Source of the DNA: Pseudomonadota bacterium
GTDB lineage: Bacteria > Myxococcota > Polyangia > Polyangiales > Polyangiaceae
Assembly (NCBI GenBank): GCA_023419055.1
Contig: JAEZYO010000614.1
Location: 1-7,588 of the forward strand
Length of the DNA stretch: 7,588 nt
Direction: 5' to 3'
Part shown: one piece after another, positions 1 through 7,588 of the stretch
How the letters are laid out: each line of letters starts with the position of its first letter
Numbering within the stretch: the first letter of the stretch is position 1
The notes under the pieces: model-generated
Databases searched by the model: none
Told to the model about the DNA's origin: nothing
The model's input: only the letters and a program-made list of their open reading frames with translations
Position numbers and translations under genes: made by a program

Positions 1-228
1 GCTCAGATCGGTGAGTCGCTCGGCGCCGCCGACGGCGCGGCGGCGAAGGCTCCCGAGCCCGCGGCCGCTGCGGCCCCTCCTCCGGAGCCGACCCCTGCGC
101 CGGCGCCGGTCTCGACGCCCGAGCCAGTGCCGCTCGTCGCATCAGTGCCGGAATCGTCTCCGACGCCCGCCCCCGCGCCTGCGCCCAAGGCGCAGAAAGA
201 GCCGGAGCACGTTCCGGCGAGCGCCGGC
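1..228 (+). other. Pro/Ala-rich low-complexity linker of the TPR protein
   Basis: The first 76 residues are dominated by Ala and Pro, with tracts such as PEPAAAAAPPPEP and TPAPAPAPK and scattered Glu, Ser, Thr and Val. Such composition predicts an extended disordered segment. It could tether the repeat array to an N-terminal domain lying upstream of the window, or it could itself be close to the N-terminus; the window cannot decide. Codon choice is looser than in the repeats, with CCA (124), GCA (139), TCA (142), GAA (151) and TCT (157) close together, which suggests weaker constraint. A short charged helical stretch (V-V-A-E-L-R-E-K, from base 229) leads from the linker into the first module. 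Confidence 0.85.
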
Positions 229-3200
229 GTGGTCGCCGAGCTTCGAGAGAAGGCGGCGCAGCAAGAGGCGGCGAAGCGCTTCCACGAGTTCGTGAAGACC
301 TTGATCGCCCTCGGCGACGCGGTCGGCGATCCGGGCGAGCGCGCCCAGTACTACCTCCAGGCCGCGGACCTCTACGCGAACAAGTTCTCGAACCAGGCCG
401 AGGCGGTGCGCGCGTACGAAAAGGTGCTGGAAGTCGATCCCGGCAACGGGACGGCGATTGGCTACCTGCGCGAGATGTACGAGAAGCGTCGCGACTGGGA
501 GAAGCTCATCCAGCTCAGCGTGCGTGAGGCGGATCAGCTCCCGGTGGGAGGGGACCGCGCTCAGAAATACAAGCAGATCGCCCTCCTCGCGACCGACAAG
601 GTGAAGAAGCCCGAGGTCTGCATCGATCTCTGGCAGGTCGTGCTCGACAACGATCCCGAGGACGCGGACGCGCTGAACGCGCTCTCGCAGCTCTACGAGC
701 GCTCGCGTGAGTACGAGAAGCTCGCCGACGTGCTCGCCCGGCTCGCCGAGGTGACCTACGACACCGCCGCCAAGATCGAGGTGCTGAACAAGCTCGGTCA
801 GGTCGCCGGCGATCGCCTGAAGGACGACGAGCGCGCCGTCGACGCGTACCGCATGTTGCTCACGCTGCAGCCCGACGACCGGCGCGCGCAGGAGCAGCTG
901 AAGAAGCGCTACGTGACCCTCGGACGCTGGGACGACCTCGAGGTCTTCTACGCCGAGAGCGGAAAGTGGGACGAGTTCATCCGCGTGCTCGAGAGCAACG
1001 AGGCCCGCGCGACGGACAACCAGCAGCGCATCGGCATGCTGATGAAGATCGCCGAGCTCTGGCTCACCCAGAAGGGCAAGGTGGATCGCGCGGCGCGCGC
1101 CTACGAGAAGGTGCTCTCGTTCGACGAGAACAACCTGGCCGCGGCGGAGCGCCTGATCCCGCTCTATCAGAACATGAATAACCCCAAGGGGTTGAGCCAG
1201 GCCATCGAGGTCAAGCTCGGTCACCTGGACGACGCGGGCGAGCGGCTCGGCCTGTTGCGCGAGGTGGCGCAGCTCTACGAGACCCGCATCAACGACAAGC
1301 CCAAGGCCTTCGATCGCTACCTCGCGGCCTTCGAGCTCTACCCGAACGACGAGCAGAGCCAGGCCGACGTGGAGCGCGCGGCCCAGCTCACCGGCAACTG
1401 GGAGTCCGTCATCACGGCCTACCGTGGCGCGGTCGAGAACACCGATCCCGCCACCGCGAACGCGCTCAGGCTCCGCCTCGGTCGCGTGCTCGTGCAAGAG
1501 GTGAAGCGAGTCGACGACGCGCTCGTCGAATACCGCGCCGTCTACGAGAGCGAGCCCGACAACACCGTCGCGCTCGGGGCGCTCGAGAGCCTCTACCGTC
1601 AGTCCGAGCGCTGGCGCGACCTGCTCGACGTCTACACGAAGAAGCGGGAGCTTGCGGCCGACCCCGAGGAGCGCAAGGGCATCCTCTACGAGATCGCGAG
1701 GCTGTACGAGACGCAGATCGGCGACGCTGCGTCCGCCATCGAGACCTACCAGGCCGTGCTCGAGGACGATCCGTCCGACGCGGTCGCGCTCGCGGCGCTC
1801 GACCAGCTCTACCAGAAGACCAAGCAGTGGGAGCCCTACGCGGACGTGCTGCGTCGTCGCATCGAGCTCGTTGCCGAGGAGCGCGTGCTCATCGACCTCA
1901 AGTTCCGCCTGGCGGAGACTCAGGCCGAGCACCTCGACGACGAGCCCGGCGCCCTCGAGAACTACCGCGAGATCCTCTTCATCGACGGTGACCACGAAGG
2001 CGCCCGGGTGGCGCTCGAGGCCATGCTGAAGAAGAAGGCGCTGCGCGGTGAGGCGGCGTCCATCCTGGAGGGGATCTACGAGACCCGCGGCGATTGGGCG
2101 AAGCTCATCGAAGCGCTCGAGATCCTCGCGGCCACGGCCTCGGACTCCGAGCGCAAGGTCGGCCTGCTGCGCAAGATCGCGTTCACGGCGGCGAACCAGC
2201 TGAACGCGATCGATCGCGCGCTCGACGCGCAGGCGCGCGCTCTCGAAGAGGACCCTTCGCTCGCCGATTCGCGGAACGAGCTCGAGGCGCTCGCGGAGCA
2301 GGCGGGAGCCTGGGACCAGCTCATCAAGATCTACAACGGCATCGCCGGCAACATCAGCGACTCGGGGCTCGCTCGCGAGTACTGGATGCGCCTGGCCGCG
2401 ATCGAGGAGCGCTTGGGCAAGGTCGACGAGGCCGCCCAGAGCTACGAGAAGGTGCTCTCGCTCGATCCGGGCGACGCCGAGGCGCTCCAGGCCATGGACG
2501 CGCTGTACCGCCGCACCGGGCACTGGGAGGAGCTCATCGGCGTGTTCCGGCGCCGCATCGATCTGGTCGAGGACGCCGCGCAGCGCGAGGCGCTCTACGG
2601 CCAGATGGCGCAGGTCTACGAAGAGAAGCTCAGCAAGCCCGACGAGGCGATCGCCGCCTACCGCGAAGTGCTCGCGCTCGATCCGACGAGCCAGGTCGCG
2701 CTGAACGCGCTCGACGGCCTCTTCACCCGGCGCGGGATGTGGGCAGAGCTGTCGGAGAACCTCGAAACTCAGCTCAGCCTGGCGGACACGGACGAGAGCC
2801 AGCTCCGCCTCATGCTGCGCATCGCGGCGCTCCGCGAGCAACAAATGGGTGAGATCGAGGCCGCGATCGAGGGTTACCGTCAGGTGCTCGAACGCGACCC
2901 GACCAACCAGCAGGCGCTGGGCGCCCTCGAGCGTCTCGCCTCGGAAGAGGCGCACGCGCCCGCCATCGCCGAGATCCTGGAGCCGCTCTACCGGACCCAG
3001 GGCGAGCACAACAAGCTCATCGGCGTGTACGAGGTGCAGGTCGCTCGCGCCGAGGACACGCAGCGCAAGGTCGAGCTCTTGCACGAGATCGCGCAGTTGC
3101 ACGAGGACGCCGCCGGCGACGTCAACCGCTCGTTCGACACGATGGCTCGCGCGCTCGCGGTGGATCCCTCGCACCAGGGCACGCAAGAGAACCTCGATCG

Positions 3201-6200
3201 CCTGGCGCGCGTCACCGGTCGCTTCCAGGACCTCGCGCGCGTGTTCGAGGATCTGGCCGCGCAGCAGCGCGATCCGGAGCTCGGCAGCCAGCTCTACGCA
3301 TCGGCCGCGCGCGTGTTCGAGAACGATCTCCCGAACGTCGAGCGCGCGATCGAGCTCTATCGCAAGGTGCTCAGCATCGATCCGACGAACCTGCCCGCGG
3401 CAGAGTCGCTCCAGGCGCTCTTCCAGCAAGCGGGGCGCTACGCGGACATGTCGCTCGTCTTGCAGCGCAAGGCCGAGATCCTGGACGACGTCGACGCCCA
3501 GAAGGAGGCCTTCTATCAGGCCGCGACGCTCGAAGAAGAGGTGCTCGAGAAGCCCGAGAACGCCATCGGCGTGTACCTCAAGATCCTCGAGATCGACGGC
3601 GAGGACCTGCGCAGCATCGACGCGCTGGTCAAGCTCTACCTCTCGCTCTCGCGCTGGGAGGAGCTGCTCGGCGTCTACACCAAGAAGGTCGACCTGGTGA
3701 TCGACCCGGAGGAGAAGAAGCACATCCTCTATCAGGTGGGCGCCGTCTACGAGCGCGAGCTCCGCGACGTGAGCCGCGCCATCGACACCTACCAGAAGGT
3801 GCTCGAGCTCGATCCCGACGATCTGACCGCGCTCGGACGCCTCGACGTGCTCTATCAAACGGCGGGGAACTGGGCCGAGCTCCTCAGCGTGCTCACGCAC
3901 GAGGCCGAGCTCACGAGCGACCCCACCGAAGCGGTGAGCTACCAGTACCGCATCGCCGAGCTCTACGAGAAGCACCTCGGCGACATGGAGCGCGCGGTCG
4001 AGCTCTACCGTGAGATCCTGAACATCCAGCCCGACCACGGGCCGACCTTGTACGCCCTGGAAGGCATCAAGAACGGCACGCGCGCGCCGCTCGCGGCCGC
4101 CGCCGTGCTCGAGCCGGTCTACGACTCGATGGGCGAGTGGTCGAAGCTCATCAGCGTGCTCGAGGTGGAGGTTCGCTTCAGCGACGATCCGTTCGCGAAG
4201 GTCGAGCTCCTGCACCGCGTGGCGCGCCTCTACGAAGAGAGCCTCAACGATCCGGCAGCTGCCTTCGAGACGTACTCGCGCGCGGTCGAAGCCGACAGCC
4301 AGAACGAGGAGTCGCTCTCGGCGCTCGAGCGCCTGGCGTCGTTCATCGAGCGCTGGCCGGCCGTCGCTGCGCTCTACGATCGCGAGCTCGACAAGCTCGC
4401 GGACGAGCCCGAGCGGTTCGTGGAGCTCGGCCTGCGCGTGGCTCAGGTTTACGAGGTTCAGCTCGAAGACGTGACCAACGCGGTCGCGCGTTACCGCCGC
4501 GTGCTCGAGGCCGACCCCGAGAACCAGAGCGCGGTCCGCTCGCTCGATCGCCTGTTCACGCAGGCGGAGCGCTGGGAGGATCTCGCCGAGATCCTCGCGC
4601 GTGAGTCCGAGATCGGGCAGAGCCCCGAGGAGATCCTGGAGTTCAAGTACCGCCTCGGTCAGGTCTACCAGGTGCGCCTGGGCGACCTCGACAAGGCGAT
4701 CGCCGCCTACCGCGAGGTGATCAGCGCGGCGCCCGAGCACCAGGACACCCTGCGCGCGCTCGAGAGCCTGTTCGAGACCGGCACCAAGCAGCTCGAGATC
4801 GGCGAGATCCTGGAGCCGCTCTACCAGTCTGCTTCCGAGTGGGAGAAGCTCATCCGGGTGCGTGAGGCAGAGCTCGCGCACACGACCGACGTCGAGCAGC
4901 GCATCGCGATGTATCACCGCATCGCGGAGGACGCTGAAGAGCGTCTGATGGATCCGGTGGCGGCGTTCAACGTGCACGTGCGCGCCATCAAGGAGCGTCC
5001 GCTCGACGAGCGCACCGGCGAGGAGATCGAACGCCTCGCCAGCATGCTCGACGGCGGCTGGGAGTCGCTCGCTAACGCGTACGCCGACGTGCTCGGCTTG
5101 CCCGGCGCGGAGCCGCTCACCCAGGCCACCATCGGCAAGCGCCTCGCTCGCGTGTTCGAGGAGGAGCTCGCCGACGTCTCGAAGGCGGAGGAGACGTACC
5201 GCTACGTGCTCACGGTCGCTCCGTCCGAGCGCGACGCGCTCGCGAACCTCGACCGCATCTACACCTCGCTCGAGCAGTGGCCCGAGCTCGCGGGCGTGCT
5301 CGAACAGCGAGCTTTGGCCGCGGAAGACGCGCTCGACAAGGTGGAGCTCTACACGCGCCTCGGACAGGTCTACGAGGAGCGCCTCGGCCAGATTCCCGAC
5401 GCGATCCGGGCTTACCGGGTGATCTTCACGGAGCTTGCGCCGGCGAACGAGGAGGCGATCCTCGCGCTCGGGCGCATCTACGAGCAGACCGAGAACTGGC
5501 AGGAGCTCGACAAGGTCTACCAGCGCGAGCTCGACAACGCGGCGGGTGACGTCCAGGAGGCGGAGATCCGCGCCAAGATCGCCCACCTCGCGGCGGGTCG
5601 TCTCGGCAACGTCGAGGGCGCGATCGAAGGCTGGAAGCGAGTGCTCGATCTGCGCGGCGAGGATCCGGAGGCGCTCGGCGCGCTCGCCGGTCTCTACGAG
5701 CAGCAGGGCAAGTGGGCCGAGCTCACGGACGTGCTCGAGCGTCACTTCGACATCGCGGACAGCGACGAGGAGCGCGTGGCGGTCCTGATCCGACGCGCGC
5801 GCTTGTTCGCCGACCAGCTCAAGCGCGACGACGAAGCGCTCGAGACCTGGCAGCGCGTGCTCGACATCGATTTCTCGAACGTCGTGGCCCTGCGCGCCAT
5901 CGCGCACATCTGGCGCACGCGCCAGGACCCCCAGGAGCTCGTGAGCGCCCTGCACGCGTCGATTGACCGCGCAGCGGCGTTGCTCGAGCCGGCGGAGCTC
6001 ACCCAGATTTACCGCGAGCTCGGCCGCACCTACGGCAGCGTGCTCGAGCAGCCCTTCGAGGCCGCCGACGCCTGGCGTCACCTGCTCGAGGTCGACCCGA
6101 ACGACTTCGAGGCGATGGCCGAGCTCGAGAAAATCTACCGCGCGGACGCGCGTTGGGTCGACGTGGTCGGCGTGAAGATGCAGCGCGCCGAGGCGCTCGC

Positions 6201-7588
6201 CGAGCCGAGCGAGAAGGTCCGCGAGCTCCTCGAGGTCACCGAGATCTGGCGCAAGGAGATCCACGAGAACGACTCGGCGACTCCCGCGTTCGAGAAGGTG
6301 CTCTCGATCGATCCGACGCACCAGGAGGCGTTCGACTCCCTCGAGCGCCTGCACACCGCGGCCGAGCGTTGGGAGCCCCTGATCGAGCTCTACCTGAACC
6401 GCCTCGAGTCGCGCGAGACCGTGCAGGAGAAGAACGATCTCCTGCGCCGCATCGCGCGCGTCTTCGAAGAGCGACTCGGCGACAAGAACCAGGCGTTCGA
6501 CGCGTTGGTCAACGGCTTCGCCGAGGACTTCCACGACGACGAGACGGTGCGCTACCTCGAGCGCATGGCCCAGGCGACGAGCCGCTGGGGCGAGCTCATC
6601 AATACAGCGAACTCCTGGCTCCAGGAGCAGACGGATCCGAAGCTCAAGATCAAGCTCTGCCTGCGCCTCGGCAAGTGGTACGGCGAGGACCTCGGTCACC
6701 CCGAGTACGCCCAGCCCTACTACGCGCAGATCATCGCGCTCGATCCGAACAACGTTCAGGTCATGCGGCAGATGGCGGCGATTCACCGCCTCGGCGGCAA
6801 CTGGCAGAAGGTCGGCGAGACCCTGACGCGTGCCCTCGACATCGCGACGGCGAACGAGGACCGCAAGGCCATCCTCGCCGACCTCGGCGAGCTCCTCGAG
6901 CGGAACATGGGCCAGGCCGAGCAGGGCATCATGTTCTTCAAGCGGTCGCTGGAAGTCGATCCGCTCTACCTGCCCGCGCTGACGAACCTCGAGCGCATCT
7001 ACGAGGAGCGTCAGAACAACAGCGAGCTCGCCGCGATCCTGAGCGCGAAGGCTCAGTCGCTCACGAACCCGGAGCAGATCGTCAGCACCAACTTGCGCCT
7101 GGCGGCCCTGTACGAGGGCACGCTCGGTGACTTCGAGCGCGCGCGGAAGGTGTTCCGCGACGTGCTCGACGTCGACGGCAGCAACGTCGCGGCGCTGCGC
7201 GGTCTCGAGCGCGTCTACCAGACGCTGCAAGACTGGCCGGATCTGCTCCAGATCCTCGAGCGGCAGCTCGACGTCGTGGAGACGGAGCGCGAGCGCGTCG
7301 AGGTGCTGCTCAAGATCGCCGCGAACCAGGAGGAGCACTTCCTCAAGTTCGACATCGCGGCGCAGCGGCTCGAGCAGGCGCTCGAGATCTCGCCGGCGGA
7401 GGAGCGAGCCTACGTCGCCCTCGAGCGCTGCTACCGCAGGCTCAAGCAGTGGCTCGATCTCATCAACACCTACGAGCGCCACATCAGCGAGGCGGCGACC
7501 ACGCCGACCAAGATCGAGCTCTACGGCTCGATCGCGCAGGTGTACGCGGAGGAGGTGGGCGACGTGGCTCGCGCGCTCGCCCCCCACC
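1..7588 (+). CDS. Giant tetratricopeptide-repeat (TPR) protein, internal fragment, both ends missing
   Basis: Reading from base 1 in frame 1 gives 2,529 codons without a stop; the gene enters and leaves the window. Residues 1-76 are a Pro/Ala-rich linker, about 77-93 a charged lead-in, and 94-2529 a run of 33 TPR-like modules of about 72 residues. Typical features are an opening Trp, D-P-x-E, A-x-L-Y-E, G-D-x-x-x-A-I-x-x-Y-x-x-V-L, D-P-x-N and L-x-x-L-Y. TPR solenoids generally act as protein-protein scaffolds; here the partner, location and pathway are unknown. I see no catalytic motif and no hydrophobic stretch long enough to span a membrane. Only three Cys were seen (residues 207, 2220, 2477). 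In-frame GTG (127) and ATG (475) codons are unlikely starts because linker or repeat sequence in the same frame continues upstream of them. Certainty is high for coding frame and TPR class, low for function. HAT-type (half-a-TPR) repeats are an alternative label. Confidence 0.96.
928..1182 (+). repeat. Extended 85-residue module with two Trp anchors
   Basis: This module opens with R-W-D-D-L-E-V-F-Y (Trp at 928) and, 13 residues later, has a second Trp in G-K-W-D-E-F-I-R-V-L-E (Trp at 967). The second Trp then keeps the normal 216-base distance to the next anchor at 1183. The module is therefore a standard 72-residue unit preceded by a 13-residue insert. The first W-x-x-L-E-V-F-Y resembles a truncated copy of the opening helix. 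The rest is ordinary: I-A-E-L-W, V-D-R-A-A-R-A-Y-E-K-V-L and A-A-E-R-L. No frameshift is needed to read through. The insert should change the local superhelix geometry and may mark a boundary between the first three modules and the rest. Confidence 0.8.
1101..1119 (+). repeat. 19-base exact repeat with copy at 2442-2460
   Basis: Bases 1101-1119 and 2442-2460 are identical and encode Y-E-K-V-L-S in the third helix of their modules. The inner 15 bases (1105-1119, 2446-2460) recur a third time at 6292-6306 as E-K-V-L-S. All copies are in the same reading frame and the same position of the module, as expected for a repeat array with strong codon bias. Confidence 0.7.
2041..2094 (+). repeat. 17-residue helical insert 1 (ILEGIY type)
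   Basis: The spacing between the Trp anchors at 1828 and 2095 is 267 bases, which is 72 plus 17 codons. The added segment just before the next anchor reads E-A-A-S-I-L-E-G-I-Y-E-T-R-G-D-W. It aligns without gaps to three other inserts in the window, with the Glu codon exactly 27 bases before the anchor codon in all four. This copy has Gly where the other three have Pro. It most likely adds one short helix or half a helix pair. Confidence 0.8.
2645..2666 (+). repeat. 22-base exact repeat with copy at 4694-4715
   Basis: Bases 2645-2666 and 4694-4715 are identical. Both encode A-I-A-A-Y-R-E at the same place in their modules (about residue 41 onward), nine modules apart. The flanking bases differ on both sides. 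This is a coding repeat within the TPR array and needs no separate function. It may reflect module duplication or simply strong codon bias acting on a conserved motif. Confidence 0.75.
2953..3006 (+). repeat. 17-residue helical insert 2 (ILEPLY type)
   Basis: The anchors at 2740 and 3007 are 267 bases apart. The extra segment contains A-P-A-I-A-E-I-L-E-P-L-Y-R-T-Q-G-E, ending at an anchor that is His here instead of Trp. Bases 2970-2992 are identical to bases 4803-4825 in insert 4, a 23-base exact match within the insert. The Leu-Glu-Pro-Leu-Tyr core is the best preserved part among the inserts. Confidence 0.82.
4084..4137 (+). repeat. 17-residue helical insert 3 (VLEPVY type)
   Basis: The anchors at 3871 and 4138 are 267 bases apart. 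The segment reads A-P-L-A-A-A-A-V-L-E-P-V-Y-D-S-M-G-E-W, an Ala-rich helix followed by the shared L-E-P-x-Y core and a G-E-W turn into the next module. It keeps the same phase as inserts 1, 2 and 4, although its codons differ from theirs. Confidence 0.82.
4786..4839 (+). repeat. 17-residue helical insert 4 (ILEPLY type)
   Basis: The anchors at 4573 and 4840 are 267 bases apart. The segment reads K-Q-L-E-I-G-E-I-L-E-P-L-Y-Q-S-A-S-E-W. It shares a 23-base identical stretch (4803-4825) with insert 2 at 2970-2992. After this insert the next three modules run at 73 residues instead of 72. Confidence 0.82.
6673..6732 (+). other. Aromatic-rich segment within a TPR module
   Basis: Residues 2225-2244 read K-W-Y-G-E-D-L-G-H-P-E-Y-A-Q-P-Y-Y-A-Q-I. 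They replace the usual A-x-L-Y-E-x-x-L-G-D-x-x-x-A-I-x-x-Y. Phase is preserved, since the anchors at 6586 and 6802 are 216 bases apart. The segment carries one Trp, four Tyr, one His and two Pro, well above the neighbouring modules, and one of the window's three Cys lies just upstream (base 6658). Aromatic clusters on TPR surfaces can form peptide-binding or packing sites, but that role is inferred here. The module head is also unusual (I-N-T-A-N-S-W-L-Q-E-Q). Confidence 0.6.

Larger units (their letters stand above)
280..7588 (+). repeat. Array of 33 TPR-like modules, base period 72 residues (216 bases)
   Basis: Module anchors (usually Trp, position 1 of each module) start at bases 280, 496, 712, 928, 1183, 1399, 1612, 1828, 2095, 2311, 2524, 2740, 3007, 3223, 3439, 3655, 3871, 4138, 4354, 4573, 4840, 5059, 5278, 5497, 5713, 5929, 6154, 6370, 6586, 6802, 7018, 7234 and 7450. 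Twenty of 32 spacings are exactly 216. In module numbering the recurring residues are W1, L4, D17-P18, L25, Y32-E33, L36, D38, A42, Y46, V49-L50, D53-P54, A59-L60, L63 and Y67. Residues about 23-56 match the TPR pattern (A20, aromatic 24, P32 of the motif). The module tail plus the next module's head form the second helix pair. The anchor is non-Trp in some modules: Phe (280, 3223), Tyr (712, 3439), His (3007), Pro (1183, 5929) and Asn (7018). The Pro and Asn anchors were placed by phase. The last module is cut by the window edge. Confidence 0.93.

Noticed and set aside
127..477. GTG at 127 or ATG at 475 as the true start codon
   Set aside because: The Pro/Ala linker continues in the same frame on both sides of 127. 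The ATG at 475 lies inside the first TPR module, after a full D-P-G-N motif, so starting there would cut a module in half.
928..1182. Frameshift or assembly duplication causing the double Trp
   Set aside because: The two Trp segments differ in sequence, the frame is intact, and the extra length is a whole number of codons.
1652..3700. Forward-strand alternative frames (about 1652-2029, 2094-2852, 2849-3700) as overlapping genes
   Set aside because: Their products are Arg/Ser/Pro- or Arg/Gly/Ala-rich with no recognisable motif, as expected from shifted reading of GC-rich DNA. The TPR frame runs through all of them uninterrupted.
4137..7130. Forward-strand shadow frames at about 4137-4604, 5277-5549, 5435-5788, 5712-5966, 5963-6175 and 6153-7130
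   Set aside because: They are low-complexity Arg/Gly/Ala/Ser products overlapping the intact TPR frame, with no gap in the repeat consensus that would leave room for a separate gene.
142..7587. Minus-strand reading frame of 2,481 codons as a real gene
   Set aside because: It is codon-aligned with the sense TPR frame and stays open only because the sense frame lacks TTA, CTA and TCA codons there. Its Leu/Arg/Val/Asp-rich product mirrors the sense repeats, while the sense frame shows clear TPR consensus and phase throughout.
280..7588. Periodic repeats as a CRISPR array or non-coding satellite
   Set aside because: The period is conserved at the protein level, not the DNA level. Module DNA is divergent, substitutions respect codons, and no fixed repeat-spacer structure exists.
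1..7588. Promoter, ribosome binding site, terminator or RNA gene within the window
   Set aside because: No non-coding gap exists. Hairpin-like GAGCTC and CTCGAG palindromes are in-frame Glu-Leu and Leu-Glu codon pairs and recur throughout; none is followed by a T-run.
7561..7588. Frameshift or sequence error at the right edge (run of C before the end)
   Set aside because: The final residues G-D-V-A-R-A-L-A-P-H still fit the module pattern. His at the usual Tyr position is odd but also occurs at the module near 4966 (A-F-N-V-H), so an error is not required.

Overview
The window is one continuous coding sequence. Forward frame 1 (codons starting at base 1) stays open from the first base to the last, giving 2,529 complete codons with no stop and neither the true start nor the true end inside the window. 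The encoded polypeptide is an internal fragment of a giant tetratricopeptide-repeat (TPR) protein. I see no intergenic DNA, RNA gene, mobile element, CRISPR array, promoter or terminator.

Layout: bases 1-228 encode a Pro/Ala-rich, low-complexity, presumably disordered linker. A short charged helical lead-in (229-279) follows. From base 280 to the end there are 33 consecutive helical modules. The usual module is 72 residues and starts with an aromatic residue, typically Trp (W-E-x-L-I-x-V-Y). It continues with D-P-x-E, an A-x-L-Y-E-x-x-L helix, G-D-x-x-x-A-I-x-x-Y-x-x-V-L, D-P-x-N and A-L-x-x-L-x-x-L-Y. Each module amounts to two TPR-like helix pairs. Of the 32 anchor-to-anchor spacings, 20 are exactly 216 bases. 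Four are exactly 267 bases and share a 17-residue insert around an I/V-L-E-P-L/V-Y motif. One is 255 bases (a 13-residue insert with a second Trp), and the rest differ from 216 by one to three codons.

Organism: the DNA is strongly GC-rich, with G or C at most third positions and CTC as a favoured Leu codon. TTA and CTA were not seen, and TCA occurs once, in the linker. Giant TPR proteins of this style, with W-E-x-L repeats and LEPLY inserts, are in my recollection typical of myxobacteria (Myxococcota, especially the Polyangia/Sorangium side). That assignment is inference from style and composition, not a search result.

Function: the array predicts a very long alpha-helical superhelix of the scaffold type. 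No catalytic domain, transmembrane segment or known partner-recognition domain is visible, so no pathway can be assigned. The features most worth following are the quantised insert modules, the double-Trp module and an aromatic-rich segment near 6673-6732. The very long antisense reading frame (142-7587) is a composition artefact of the codon-aligned complementary strand.
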